A stretch of DNA of 64,000 bases from CAVRGQ01 sp963720785 (GCA_963720785.1 CAVRGQ010000007.1:47295-111294); one strand, 5' to 3'. Shown: positions 9,644-19,620, numbered from the stretch's first letter. A program made the numbers and translations. The notes: generated from the letters alone by a model not told the origin.

Positions 9644-11933
9644 CCGAGCCCCGCGACGTCGTCGGGGCGCACCGGCACCCGCGTCAGCGGCCGACCGGTG
9701 ACGGCGCGGATCGCCGCGACCACGGCGGGGGTCGACGAGATGGTCGGGGGCTCCCCCACGCCCTTGGCACCGAACGGCGCGCCCGGCTCGGGCTCCTCGA
9801 TGTAGGCGACCTCGACGGTCGGGGCGTCGAGCGCGGTGGGGATCAGGTAGTCGGTGAAGCTGGGGTTCACGATGCGCCCCTCGTCGACGAGCAACTCCTC
9901 CATCGTCGCGAGTCCTACACCCTGGGCGATGCCACCCTCGATCTGCCCCAGGCACTGTAAGGGGTTGAGCACCTTCCCGACGTCCTGCGCGGTGGCCAGG
10001 TGCACCACCCGCACCAGGCCCAGCTCCGGGTCGACGTCGACCACCGCCCGGTGCGCGGCGCAGGCGAACGACACGTGGGCGTCACCCTGGCCGTCGGCGT
10101 CGAGAGGGTGGGTGACCCGGTGGTGGTGCTCCTCCTCGGCCTCGAACACCACGCCGGGCGCGGCAGCGGCGACGGCGAGGTCGAGAGCCCCGTCGAGGCT
10201 GCGGATGCGGCCGTCGACCAGGGTCATCTCGGCGGGCGCGACGCCGTGCTCGTCGGCGACGAACTCGAGCACGCGGGCCGCGACCGCGCGGCACGCGGCC
10301 TCGACCGCGCCGCCCGACATCATCGTCTGACGGCTCGCGGAGGTGGATCCGGCCGAGCCGATCGACGTGTCGGCCGGGTTGACGAACACGTCGTCGACCC
10401 CGAGGATGGTGCGGGCGAACTGTTGCGCCACGGTCACGAAGCCCTGACCCACCTCGGCGGCCGCGCACGTGATGGTCGCGACGCCGTCTTCGAGCCGGCA
10501 GCACGCCACGGAGTCGTCGTCGTAACCCTCGGCGTACATCAGGTTCTTGAACCCCACGGCGAAGCCCACCCCGCGGCGCACCGACGACGCGTCGGCGGTG
10601 TTGCCCGCGCCGCCGGGCCGCGCGAGCACGTCGTCGGCGGGCGGCGGCGGATCGGGCAGCGCCATGCACGCGCGGATCACCTCGGCGACCGGCAGGCTGC
10701 CCTCGATGCGTTGACCGGTGAGCAGCTCGTCGCCCGTCGCCATCGCGTTGAGGAGACGCAGCTCGACAGGGTCGACCCCGCACGCCGCCGCGAGCTTGTC
10801 CATCTGCGCCTCGTGCGCGAAGCCGACCTGCACTGCCCCGAAGCCGCGCATCGCGCCGCACGTGGGGTTGTTGGTGCGCACACCGAACGCCTCCACGTGC
10901 GCGTTGGGCGTGCGGTACGGCCCGGCGGCGAAGCAGGCCGCGTTGGCGGTGACGTGGAACGACGACGACCGGTACGCGCCGCCGTCGAGCACGATGCGTG
11001 TCTCGAAGCTCACGATCGTGCCGTCGGGTTCGGCGGAGTGACGCATCCAGATGCGCGCGGGGTGCCGGTGCACGTGGCCGAGGAACGACTCGCGCCGCGA
11101 GTACACCATCTTCACCGGGCGCCCGGTGTGGAGCGCGAGCAGGCAGGAGTGGATGTGGAGGCTGACGTCCTCCCGCGCGCCGAACGCGCCGCCCACGCCG
11201 CCGAGTGTGAGCCGCACCTTCTCGGGCGGCAGGCCGAGCACCTCGGCGACCTGATCGCGGTCGTTGTGCAGCCACTGCGTGGAGACGATCAGGTCGACAC
11301 CGCCGTCGTCGGCGGGGATCGCGAGCCCGGCCTCCGGGCCCATGAACGCCTGGTCCTGCATCCCGATCTCGTACGTGCCCTCCACGACGACGGGGCCGCG
11401 GGCCGCGGGGTCCCCCTTGCGGATGACGAGGTGCCGGAACAGGTTGCCGTCGGGGTGGATCGGCGGCGCGGCGATCGCCACCTCGGGATCGGTGAGCGGG
11501 GTGGTGACCTCGTAGTCGACGACGATCGCGTCACGCGCCCGCCGTGCGGTGTCGGGGTGGTCGGCGGCGATGGCGGCGACGGGCTCGCCCGAGTACCGCA
11601 CGACGTCCTCCACCAGGACCGGCTGGTCGCGGTGTTCGAGCCCGTACCGGTTGCGCCCCACGAGATCTGTCGCGGTGAGCACGGCGTGCACCCCGGGGAT
11701 GGCGAGCGCGGGCCCGATGTCGATGCTGCGCACGACGGCCGACGCGTGGGATGCGCGCAACGTGGCGCCCCACAACATCCCCTCCGCCCAGAGGTCACCG
11801 GCGAACGCGAACTCGCCGCGCACCTTCGGCACACCGTCGGGCCGGATCGCGGAGTCGCCGACCCGCCCGCCCGCGCCGGCGCCGGTATCGGTCCTCGTCG
11901 TCGTCGTCGGCATGGTCGTGGGGGTGGTCGTGG

Positions 11934-11937
<4 letters not shown>
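9640..11937 (-). CDS. xdhA: Xanthine dehydrogenase, molybdopterin-binding subunit
   Basis: 765-residue large subunit of a xanthine oxidase-family molybdenum hydroxylase, carrying the molybdopterin cytosine or guanine cofactor. After an unusual Thr-rich leader of about 20 residues come the aldehyde-oxidase a/b domain (VPKVRGEFAFAGDL) and the Moco domain, with GGVGGAFGARED, CGAMRGFGAVQ and the terminal GAKGVGEPP loop, whose Glu is the conserved active-site base position. The AYxCSFR signature of CO dehydrogenase is absent. The 4-nt overlaps with the FeS subunit upstream and the M20 hydrolase downstream show one operon. Purine specificity is inferred from the surrounding deaminases; related enzymes act on other N-heterocycles. 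Confidence 0.83.
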
Positions 11938-12427
<490 letters not shown>

Positions 12428-12431
<4 letters not shown>

Positions 12432-13294
12432 GAGACCGCCCTCCTCAGCGCCCGGGCGGCGAGCACGCCGACGGCGTGGCGCCGGTAGTCCGCGCGGCCC
12501 CGGTGATCGTCGATCGGGCGCGCCGCTTCGGCGACCAGCGTGGCGAACCGCGCCGGGTCACCCGGGTCGGCGAGGCGCACGCCGTCGTCCTCCCAGTGCA
12601 ACTGGCGACCCAGCCACCGACACGCCTCCGGCGCGCCGAGCGGACCGGGGCCCACCGCGCCGAGCCCCACCGCCACCTCGCGGCGATCGAGGTCGACGAC
12701 GAACGCGACCGATGCGACCGCGATCACCATCGCGTTGCGCACCCCGACCTTGAGGTAGTCCTGCGGCCCGCGCACGACCGGCACGTGGACCGCGGTGATG
12801 AGCTCACCGGGCGCGAGGGCGGTGCGCTTCGGACCGGTGACGAACTCGCGCACGGGCACCACGCGCGCGCCGGCCGGGCCCGCCAACGCGACCTGCGCGT
12901 CGAGCGCGTGGAGCACGGGCAGCGTGTCGCCCGCGGGCGACGCGGTGCCGAGGTTGCCGCCGATCGTGCCGGCGTTGCGGATCTGCGGCGAGCCCACCGT
13001 GCGGGCGGCGACCGCCAGCGCCGGCGCGCGCTCGGCGATCTCGGGGGCGCCGAGCGCGGCATACGTGACGCCGGCGCCGATGACGAGCACGTCGCGACCG
13101 TCGACCCGCTCCACTCCCGTGCGGCGCAGCTCCGACACCCCGGTGAGGACGACGACATCGGTGAGCCGGCGATGTCCCTCGTTGACGCCGACCATCACGT
13201 CGGTGCCGCCCGCGAGCACCAGGGCATCGGGTGCCTCGCCCAACGCGGCGAACGCGTCGGCCAACGAGGTCGGACGGTGGACGGTCACCCGCAC
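12428..13294 (-). CDS. xdhB: Xanthine dehydrogenase, FAD-binding subunit
   Basis: 288-residue FAD subunit of the CoxM/XdhB type, passing electrons from the iron-sulfur subunit to the acceptor. The FAD-binding signatures LVLAGGTDVMVG and IRNAGTIGGNLGTASPAGD are both intact. It is the first gene of the five-gene operon running to 7446. The GTG at 13294 gives the longest reading; a GTG at 13288 is equally possible. The palindromic operator at 13309-13325 ends only 14 nt before the start, so a bound regulator would cover the promoter and the leader would be very short. Confidence 0.88.
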
Positions 13295-13308
13295 AGCCTG
13301 CCCTGTTC

Positions 13309-13325
13309 TTCAACAGTTTGTTGAG
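13309..13325. promoter_or_regulatory. Purine-regulon operator, site A
   Basis: The 17-bp sequence TTCAACAGTTTGTTGAG is an inverted repeat of 7-bp arms around GTT, with one mismatch at the outer edge. It lies immediately upstream of the xanthine dehydrogenase operon, reading leftward. The same palindrome recurs at 16804, 22564 and 33632, each in a divergent or upstream region of purine genes and nowhere else that I noticed in intergenic DNA. Regulator binding is inferred. Confidence 0.75.
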
Positions 13326-13344
13326 ATGCCCCGTGAACGCTCCG

Positions 13345-13602
13345 TTACGGGGCCCGTCGACCGGACTGCTCCAGGCTGCTGACCTGCACCGACACCCGGG
13401 TGGCGCCCGCGGCCACGGCGGCGCGGACTGCGGCGTCGAGGGCCCCGAGCACGACGTCGTCGGGCCCCTCACCGGAGCTGCCGAACGGGCCGAACTCCAC
13501 CGTGAGGCCGTGCGCCGCGGCGGCGTCGTTCGCGGCGAGCACGTGGTCGCCGGGCTCCCCGGGCACGAACGGCTCGATCGTGAATTCGACTCGGAGCGTC
13601 AC
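13345..13602 (-). CDS. MTH1187/YkoF-family thiamine-binding-like protein
   Basis: Small protein of 85 residues resembling the MTH1187 (DUF77) family: a VEFTIEPF opening strand, GDHVLAANDAAAAHGL, the family's GPFGSSGEGPDDVVLGAL stretch and a closing ATRVSVQVS strand. Members form small ferredoxin-fold oligomers, and some bind thiamine or related pyrimidines in the cytoplasm. The GTG start at 13602 is only 19 nt from the divergent GTG of the hydantoinase gene, and the gene points into the xanthine dehydrogenase operon 50 nt downstream. A ligand-sensing or carrier role related to the THI5-like transporter at 18.7-22.5 kb is a guess. Confidence 0.72.
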   Translation of the reverse strand: MTLRVEFTIEPFVPGEPGDHVLAANDAAAAHGLTVEFGPFGSSGEGPDDVVLGALDAAVRAAVAAGATRVSVQVSSLEQSGRRAP

Positions 13603-13621
13603 GACACGCCACCCTAACCGC

Positions 13622-15001
13622 GTGCTCCTGACCGGTGGCATCGTGCTCGACGTCGACGGCGAACGCGCCGCGTCCCTGCGCGTCGGGCGCGACGGGCGCG
13701 TCGCCGCAGTGGGACGCGACCTCGTCGCGGAGCCCGGCGAGACCGTGGTCGACTGCACCGGCCGGCTCGTCGTGCCCGGCGGCATCGACGTGCACACGCA
13801 CCTGCACCTGCCCGTCGGCCAGGTGCGCGTGAGCGACGACTTCGACACCGGCACGCGGGCGGCCGCGATCGGCGGCACGACCACCGTGGTCGACTACGTC
13901 ACCGCGTACCGCGGCGAGGACCCGCTCGACGCGCTGGCCACGTGGAAGTCGTGGGCCGAACCCGCGTGCGTCGACTACGGCCTGCACATGACCTTCACCG
14001 AGCGCGTGCCCGAACGCGTCGTCGCCGACTGCGTCGAGGCCGGGGTCACGTCGTTCAAGCTCTACATGGCGTATCCCGAGCTGCTGCAGGTCGACGACGA
14101 CGTCATCCTCGACATCATGCGCATGGCGACGCGCCACGGCGGGCTGGTCACGCTGCACTGCGAGGACGGCGGAGCGATCGAGGTGCTCCGGCGCGAGGCC
14201 CTGGCTGCAGGCCGCACCGGGGTGATGGAGCACGCACTCACCCGCCCCGCGGTGCTCGAGGGCGAAGCGGTGACGCGCGCGGCCGCGCTCGCCGAGCGCG
14301 CCGGTGCGTCGATGTACGCGGTGCACCTGTCGTCGGCGCAGGCGATCGCCGCAGTGCGTGAGGCGCGCGAACGCGGCGTCGACGTGCTCGCCGAGACCTG
14401 CCCGCAGTACCTCTACCTCGACACCGCGAAGCTCGCCGGCCCCGACGGCGAGTCGTTCGTGTGCACCCCGCCGCTGCGCGACCCCTGGCACGCCGAGGAG
14501 CTGTGGCACGGCATGACGCACGGGCACGTGCACACCGTCGCCACCGACCACTGCCCGTTCACCGTGGCCGACCGCCGTGCGGGGATGCAGGCCCGGCCCG
14601 AGGGCTTCCGCGACTTCACCGAGATCCCCGGTGGGCTGCCCGGCATCGAGACGCGCATGGGGCTCGTGTGGGCGGGCGTGGCCGCGGGCCGCATCGCCCC
14701 GGCCGACTGGGTGCGCCTCTGCGCGGAGTCGCCGGCGCGCACGTTCGGCCTCTGGCCGGGCAAGGGCAACCTGCGCGTCGGCGCCGACGCCGACGTCGTG
14801 GTGTGGGACCCGGAACGAGCCCAGTCGCTCGCGGCCGGCGCGCTGCACATGGCCGTCGACCACTCCCCCTACGAGGGGATGGAGGTCACCGGCTGGCCCG
14901 ACCTCGTACTGTCACGCGGCGACGTCGTCGCCCGCGACGGCAACTTCGTGGGCGATCCCGCACGCGGCCGCTTCCTCGAACGGGCGCCTAGCTCGCGTTG
15001 A
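13622..15001 (+). CDS. Dihydropyrimidinase / D-hydantoinase family hydrolase (HyuA-like)
   Basis: 459-residue cyclic amidase of the amidohydrolase superfamily, which opens dihydropyrimidine, hydantoin or related cyclic ureides to N-carbamoyl products. The binuclear metal site is visible: His58 and His60 (DVHTHLHLP), Lys146 expected to be carbamylated (SFKLYMAYP), His179 (LHCED), the AVHLSS histidine and the Asp of ATDHCPF. Start is a GTG at 13622; no ATG lies in frame nearby. It is divergent from the thiamine-binding-like gene, and its 3' end overlaps the convergent HTH gene by 14 nt. With two carbamoylases in the adjoining operon, a two-step ureide cleavage is likely. Allantoinase is the main alternative. 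Confidence 0.85.
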   Translation: MLLTGGIVLDVDGERAASLRVGRDGRVAAVGRDLVAEPGETVVDCTGRLVVPGGIDVHTHLHLPVGQVRVSDDFDTGTRAAAIGGTTTVVDYVTAYRGEDPLDALATWKSWAEPACVDYGLHMTFTERVPERVVADCVEAGVTSFKLYMAYPELLQVDDDVILDIMRMATRHGGLVTLHCEDGGAIEVLRREALAAGRTGVMEHALTRPAVLEGEAVTRAAALAERAGASMYAVHLSSAQAIAAVREARERGVDVLAETCPQYLYLDTAKLAGPDGESFVCTPPLRDPWHAEELWHGMTHGHVHTVATDHCPFTVADRRAGMQARPEGFRDFTEIPGGLPGIETRMGLVWAGVAAGRIAPADWVRLCAESPARTFGLWPGKGNLRVGADADVVVWDPERAQSLAAGALHMAVDHSPYEGMEVTGWPDLVLSRGDVVARDGNFVGDPARGRFLERAPSSR

Positions 15002-15341
15002 GGTAGTTGTAGATCGTGAAGCGGGAGACGCCCATCGCCTCGGCGACCGTCTCCACCGAGCGCCGTAACGAGAAGGCGCCGCGCTCCGACAGCAGCTGTA
15101 CGGCCCGCTGCTTGTCCTCCCGGGAGAGCTCGCCGAGCGACGCACCGAGCTCCTCTTCGATCGCGGCGATCATGCGCTCGAGCGTGCCCTGCACGCCCGG
15201 GAGACGCAGCCCGCCGACCAGCACGCCCTCCCACTCCAGCGGGATGTCGGTAGCGCGCACCTTTGCCGCGGGCACGATGGTCGCGCCGAGCGCGGCGGCG
15301 ACCGGGTCCATCGCGACGAGGAGCGGGTGACGGTGGGGCAC
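14988..15341 (-). CDS. YheO/DauR-type HTH transcriptional regulator
   Basis: 117-residue DNA-binding protein. The C-terminal 45 residues match the HTH_22 domain of the YheO/DauR family: LSREDKQRAVQLLSERGAF, then RRSVETVAEAMGVSRFTIYNY with the recognition helix at the very end. Family members usually carry a complete N-terminal PAS-like sensor and exceed 200 residues; here only about 70 residues precede the HTH region, so the sensor is reduced. DauR controls D-arginine catabolism in Pseudomonas. This is the only transcription factor I can find in the 7-35 kb region and therefore the candidate for the TTCAACA-N3-TGTTGAA sites, though a distant regulator cannot be excluded. The GTG at 15341 is the most plausible start. 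Confidence 0.8.
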   Translation of the reverse strand: MPHRHPLLVAMDPVAAALGATIVPAAKVRATDIPLEWEGVLVGGLRLPGVQGTLERMIAAIEEELGASLGELSREDKQRAVQLLSERGAFSLRRSVETVAEAMGVSRFTIYNYLNAS

Positions 15342-15372
15342 CTCGGGAGCGTATCGGGACCGGGGAGGAGGA

Positions 15373-16773
15373 TCAGTCGGCCTGCATCGCGAGGCTGACG
15401 GCGCGGTGACGGTCGAGCATCGTGTCGACCCCACCCATGGTGAGCTCACCGCCCTCGACGAGCACGTTCCCGTTCACGACGGTGTGGCGCGCGCTCACCG
15501 GGCCGCACCGCAGCCACGCCTCGACCGGGTCGCTCAACGCGCCGGCGAACTGCACACCCTCGAGCGGCCAGCACACGAGGTCGCCGACGGCACCCGGTGC
15601 GAGCACGCCGAGTTCGCCCTCACGCCCGAGACAGGCCGCCGAGCCGCGTGTGGCGATCTCCAGCGCGTCGCGCGCGCCGGTGGACTGCGGCCCCTTGCGC
15701 ATGCGCGCGAGCAGGAGCGCGTTGCGCGCCTCCATCCAGAGCGAGGCGCTGTCGGTGGACGCCGACCCGTCGCAGCCGATGCCGACCGGCACTCCCGCGG
15801 CGCGGAATTCGTGCACCGGCGCGATCCCGCCGCCGCCGATCATCATGTTGGAGCTCGGGCAGTGCGCGACGCCGGTGCCCCACCGGCCCATGCGCGCGAT
15901 CTCGTCCTCGTTCGGGTAGATGCAGTGGGCGACCCACGAGCGGTCGCTGCCCCAGCCCACCGCCTCGAACTGGTCGATGGTGCGTCGCCCGTAGACCTCG
16001 GCCGAGTACGTGTCCTCGTCGGGGTCCTCGGCGAGGTGCGTGTGGAGGCGCACGTCGAGGCGCTCGGCGAGCTCGGCGGTCGTGAGCATCAGCTCGGGGG
16101 TGACCGAGAACGGCGAGCACGGCGCGAGCGCGACGCGGACCATCGCGCCGTACGACGCGTCGTGGTGCAACGCGACGAGCCGTTCGCTGTCGGCGAGGAT
16201 CTCGTCGTCGGTCTGCACCACGGAGTCGGGCGGGAGGCCACCGTCCTTCTGCGACCGGCTCATCGAGCCCCGCGTGGGGTGGAAGCGGAACCCCAGCTCC
16301 TTGGCGGCCGTGATCTCCGCGGTGATGAGATCGCCGCCGCCACTCGGGTGCACGTAGAGGTGGTCGGTGCTGGTGGTGCAGCCACCGAGCGCGAGCTCCG
16401 CGAGGCCGATCCACGCGGACACGTACGCGGCCTCCTCGTCGAGACGCGACCACTTGGGATACAGCGTGGTGAGCCACTGGAACAAGGTGCCGTTCACCGC
16501 GGGCCGGTAGCTCCGCGTGAGGTTCTGGTAGATGTGATGGTGGGTGTTGATCAGGCCCGGCGTCACCAGGCAGCCGTCGGCGCGCAACACCTTCTTCGAG
16601 TCGGGCACCGGGTCGGTCGAGCCACCGACCGCGGCCACCAGGCCGTCGGTGATCGCCACCCAGCCGCCCGCGAGCTCGCGGCGCTCGTCGTCGACGGTGG
16701 CCACCAGCTCGGCGCCCGCCACCAGCAGGTCGACGGGCGCGGGCGCGCCGGGAGAGGGATCCGTGTCGGTCAT
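15373..16773 (-). CDS. 8-oxoguanine deaminase-like amidohydrolase
   Basis: 466-residue cytosine/guanine-deaminase-family amidohydrolase that removes an exocyclic amino group from a purine-like ring. Motifs match the 8-oxoguanine deaminase branch: NTHHHIYQNLTRSYRP, TTSTDHLYVHPSGGGDL, LHTHLAEDPDEDT, AHCIYPNEDEI, AHCPSSNMMIGGGG and GIGCDGSASTDSASLW. The Zn ligands (HxH, two later His, Asp) are all present. Guanine, 8-oxoguanine or isoguanine would yield xanthine or urate-type products for the dehydrogenases. The ATG at 16773 lies 30 nt from operator site B, which it shares with the divergent oxygenase genes. Confidence 0.8.
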   Translation of the reverse strand: MTDTDPSPGAPAPVDLLVAGAELVATVDDERRELAGGWVAITDGLVAAVGGSTDPVPDSKKVLRADGCLVTPGLINTHHHIYQNLTRSYRPAVNGTLFQWLTTLYPKWSRLDEEAAYVSAWIGLAELALGGCTTSTDHLYVHPSGGGDLITAEITAAKELGFRFHPTRGSMSRSQKDGGLPPDSVVQTDDEILADSERLVALHHDASYGAMVRVALAPCSPFSVTPELMLTTAELAERLDVRLHTHLAEDPDEDTYSAEVYGRRTIDQFEAVGWGSDRSWVAHCIYPNEDEIARMGRWGTGVAHCPSSNMMIGGGGIAPVHEFRAAGVPVGIGCDGSASTDSASLWMEARNALLLARMRKGPQSTGARDALEIATRGSAACLGREGELGVLAPGAVGDLVCWPLEGVQFAGALSDPVEAWLRCGPVSARHTVVNGNVLVEGGELTMGGVDTMLDRHRAVSLAMQAD

Positions 16774-16803
16774 GGCGCCATCCGACCCGACCGCGGCCCG
16801 CGC

Positions 16804-16820
16804 GTCAACAGTTTGTTGAG
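16804..16820. promoter_or_regulatory. Purine-regulon operator, site B
   Basis: GTCAACAGTTTGTTGAG, with a perfect inverted repeat TCAACA-GTT-TGTTGA at 16805-16819. It sits between the 8-oxoguanine-deaminase-like gene (start 30 nt to the left) and the first 2-oxoglutarate oxygenase gene (start 46 or 64 nt to the right), so one bound protein could control both directions. Confidence 0.75.
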
Positions 16821-16884
16821 GTCGTTCACACGGCCGTGACACTCTGGCAAGACGACCGTCGCCTCGGTGGAGCAGACTTCCCCC

Positions 16885-17910
16885 ATGGAGATGACGCTGC
16901 CCGTCCATCCCGTGGACCTGGAGCCGTTCCGCCACGGTGACGTGACCGCGCACACCGAGGTCGCCCGCAGCATCGACGCCGCGTGCCGCGACTCGGGCTT
17001 CCTCGTGCTGAGCGGCCACGGCGTGCCGCAGGAGCTGTGCGACCGCGCTCTGGACGCCTTCGGTGCCTTCTTCGACCTCCCCGAGGACGAGAAGCGCCGC
17101 TACACGCTGGCCGACCCGCAGGCGAACCGCGGCTACAGCGCCCTCGGCGAGGAAGGCCTCGCCTACAGCCTCGGCGCCGACACCCCCAAGGACCTGTTCG
17201 AGGCGTTCAACTGCGGGCGCGAAGACGCCATCGGGCAGTACTACAACGCCCACCGGCCGTTCTACGCGCCGAACGTGTGGCCCGACCGGCCCGCGGAGCT
17301 ACGCGCCGCGTGGCTCGAGTACGAGCTCGCCGTGCGCGGCGTCGCCGACACGCTGCTGCGCGCGATGGCCGTCGCCCTCGCGCTGCCCGACGACTGGTTC
17401 ACCACGCGGTGCGACCACGGCATCCTCACCACGCGGGCGATCAACTACGAGCGTCGCTCCGACACGCCGACGCCGGTCGACGGCCAGATGCGCATGGGCG
17501 CGCACTCCGACTACGGCGTGATCACCATCCTCCTCGCCGACGACGTGCCCGGCCTGCAGGTGTACCGCGACGACCGGTGGCACGACGTCACCGTCCCCGC
17601 CGGCACCTTCGTGTGCAACATCGGCGACATGCTCGCCCGGTGGACCAACGACCGCTGGATCTCCACGCTGCACCGCGTGGTGCCGCCGCCCGCGGGCAAC
17701 GGGACGGTGCGCCGGCGCTCGATCGCCCGCTTCCTCGACTGCCCGCCCGACCTGGTGGTGGAGACCATCCCCTCGTGCACGGGGCCGGGGAACCCGAGCC
17801 GCTACGAACCCGTCGTCGCCGGTGACTGGCTCCACCAGAAGCTGCTCGGCAGCCGTGCGTTGGCGCAGCCCGACCTCCCGAGCGACCCGCGCACCGCGGA
17901 CGCGGTGTGA
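16885..17910 (+). CDS. Isopenicillin-N-synthase-like Fe(II)/2-oxoglutarate oxygenase
   Basis: 341-residue non-heme iron oxygenase with the DIOX_N and 2OG-FeII_Oxy domains of the isopenicillin N synthase-like family. The N-terminal segment SGFLVLSGHGVP is typical. The iron triad reads His207 and Asp209 (GAHSDYG) with His263 (STLHRVV), followed by the RRRSIARF arginine expected to hold 2-oxoglutarate. A GTG at 16867 would add six residues; the ATG at 16885 is chosen as the more usual start. It is followed after 10 nt by a PhyH-type oxygenase, and both face operator site B. Hydroxylation of a purine or of a ring-cleavage product is inferred only from this context. Confidence 0.82.
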   Translation: MEMTLPVHPVDLEPFRHGDVTAHTEVARSIDAACRDSGFLVLSGHGVPQELCDRALDAFGAFFDLPEDEKRRYTLADPQANRGYSALGEEGLAYSLGADTPKDLFEAFNCGREDAIGQYYNAHRPFYAPNVWPDRPAELRAAWLEYELAVRGVADTLLRAMAVALALPDDWFTTRCDHGILTTRAINYERRSDTPTPVDGQMRMGAHSDYGVITILLADDVPGLQVYRDDRWHDVTVPAGTFVCNIGDMLARWTNDRWISTLHRVVPPPAGNGTVRRRSIARFLDCPPDLVVETIPSCTGPGNPSRYEPVVAGDWLHQKLLGSRALAQPDLPSDPRTADAV

Positions 17911-17920
17911 ACCGCCGGTC

Positions 17921-18745
17921 ATGAGACCACCCGGCGCCACCACCGCGACGCGCAGCGCCCTGGCCCGCGAGGTCGGCGTGTTCGCCCCCGACCAGCACGG
18001 CTTCGATCTGGCTGCGATCATCGCCTTCGTGGAGGAGCACGGGTTCGCCATCGTGCGCGGCCTCTACTCCGAGGAGCAACTCGTCGCGCTGCAAGCCGAC
18101 CTCGAGCGCCAGCAGGCGCGCCTCGTGGCCGGCGAACTGCCGGAGCAGTGCGGCACGGTCATCCTCGACGACCCCGACGCAGTGATCGACGGCGAGGCCT
18201 TCGCCCACTACGTGTGCCACATCACCGAGGTGTCGACGATCGCGCGCGACGCGGCCTACCACCCGGTGATCGTGGCGCTGATGCAGACCATGCTCGGCGA
18301 CGACGTGTGGCTGCTCGAGAACGACCGCTTCGGCGTCGTCTACCAGGACGCGCGTCCCGGCGACACGTCGGGGTACTCGCGCATCGGCTGGCACTCCGAC
18401 GCGCAGTCGGGCCCCACGCTCGACATGTGGCCGTCGGTCGCGTTCACCATCCACATCGACGCGACGTCACCGCAGAACGGCTTCCTCCGTGTGGTGCCCG
18501 GCTCGCACCGCGGCGGCACCGAGGGAATCCCGCTGGGCTTCGAACGCATCCCCGGCGAGTACGCGGTATACGCGGAACGGGGCGACGTGATCCTGCACCA
18601 CTCCGACCTCTGGCACAGCGCGGCCCGCGCCACCGACGACGGCGAGCTGGCGATCCGCCGGCACGTGCGCGGCGGTTGGTACGGCGGCGCGCGCCTGGCC
18701 CCGAACCACGGCACCGGCGACTTCGTCAAGAACGCCCGCCGGTAG
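17921..18745 (+). CDS. PhyH-family Fe(II)/2-oxoglutarate oxygenase
   Basis: 274-residue phytanoyl-CoA dioxygenase-family protein. The metal triad is readable as His158 and Asp160 (IGWHSDAQ) and His232 (HHSDLWHSAAR), with Arg236 suited to binding 2-oxoglutarate, and LRVVPGSHRGG is typical of the family. It starts 10 nt after the isopenicillin-N-synthase-like gene, so the two oxygenases form one transcription unit. The family includes many secondary-metabolite hydroxylases, so phytanoyl-CoA as substrate is unlikely. The stop is separated by only two bases from the convergent permease gene. Confidence 0.82.
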   Translation: MRPPGATTATRSALAREVGVFAPDQHGFDLAAIIAFVEEHGFAIVRGLYSEEQLVALQADLERQQARLVAGELPEQCGTVILDDPDAVIDGEAFAHYVCHITEVSTIARDAAYHPVIVALMQTMLGDDVWLLENDRFGVVYQDARPGDTSGYSRIGWHSDAQSGPTLDMWPSVAFTIHIDATSPQNGFLRVVPGSHRGGTEGIPLGFERIPGEYAVYAERGDVILHHSDLWHSAARATDDGELAIRRHVRGGWYGGARLAPNHGTGDFVKNARR

Positions 18746-18747
18746 CC

Positions 18748-19620
18748 CTAGCGGGTAACCGGGCCGTACTTGGCGAGGGCGACCTTCTCGATGGCGGCGA
18801 TGATCGAGTACACGACCACCGAGTAGATCGTCACCAGGACGACGGCCGACCACAGCAGGTTGTAGTTCGACAGCGTCATCGACTGCAGCATGAGGTAGCC
18901 GAGACCCTTGCCGGTGGAGAGGAACTCCGCGAGCTGCGCGCCGATCAGCGCGAGCGGCGCGGCGATCCGCAGCGAAGCAAAGAAGGCCGGGAGCGCAGTG
19001 GGGATCTGCACCTTGCGCAAGGTCGACTGCGCGTCGCCCCCGTAGGCCAGGCAGAGATCCATCGCGGCCTTCGGCGCAGATTTCAGCGCGAGCGACACGT
19101 TCACCAGGACCGGGAAGAAGGTGACGATCCCGGCGATCACGGTGACCGACATGAGCCCGCGGCCGAAGATCAGCGTGATGATCGGTGTCATCGCGACGAG
19201 CGGCACCGAGCGCAGCACGATGGCGATCGGCATGAACGTGTGCTGGGCCGTCGGGGCGAGGTTGAAGACCAGAGCGACGAGCACCGCGATCGACGCGCCG
19301 AAGAAGAGGCCGAACCCGGCGTCGGTGAGCGTGGTGACCGACGCGTCCCACAGCTGCTGGCGGGCGTCGGCGCCGGTCTGCCCGTTGGTGAGGAACTCCC
19401 ACACGTCGGCAGGACGACGGCCGATGAACGGATCGACGTGGAAGACCTCGAGGAACAACTGCCACACCACGAGGATGAACACGATCGACACGACCATCGT
19501 GAACAACCGGATCGCCACCGCCTTGGCGACCTTCTTCCACTTGTTCGGGTTGTCGTCGTCGATGCCGGAGAACGACGTGGCCGCCTGGGCGACGATGATC
19601 GGATCGGTGGTCACGGCCAT
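18748..19620 (-). CDS. ABC transporter permease (SsuC/ThiX type)
   Basis: 290-residue inner-membrane permease with about six hydrophobic spans, of the binding-protein-dependent BPD_transp_1 family. The cytoplasmic coupling loop is recognisable around LCLAYGGDAQSTLRKVQIPT and ALPAFFASLRIAAP. It is the last gene of a four-gene importer operon (binding protein, ATPase, permease, permease). Two different permeases in one operon suggest a heterodimeric channel. The start ATG at 19620 lies 28 nt after the upstream permease stop. Substrate is discussed under the binding protein. Confidence 0.87.
   Translation of the reverse strand: MAVTTDPIIVAQAATSFSGIDDDNPNKWKKVAKAVAIRLFTMVVSIVFILVVWQLFLEVFHVDPFIGRRPADVWEFLTNGQTGADARQQLWDASVTTLTDAGFGLFFGASIAVLVALVFNLAPTAQHTFMPIAIVLRSVPLVAMTPIITLIFGRGLMSVTVIAGIVTFFPVLVNVSLALKSAPKAAMDLCLAYGGDAQSTLRKVQIPTALPAFFASLRIAAPLALIGAQLAEFLSTGKGLGYLMLQSMTLSNYNLLWSAVVLVTIYSVVVYSIIAAIEKVALAKYGPVTR

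Noticed and set aside
13622..15001. Allantoinase as the primary call.
   Set aside because: The metal motifs fit dihydropyrimidinase/hydantoinase at least as well, and no other allantoin-pathway gene is present; it remains an alternative.
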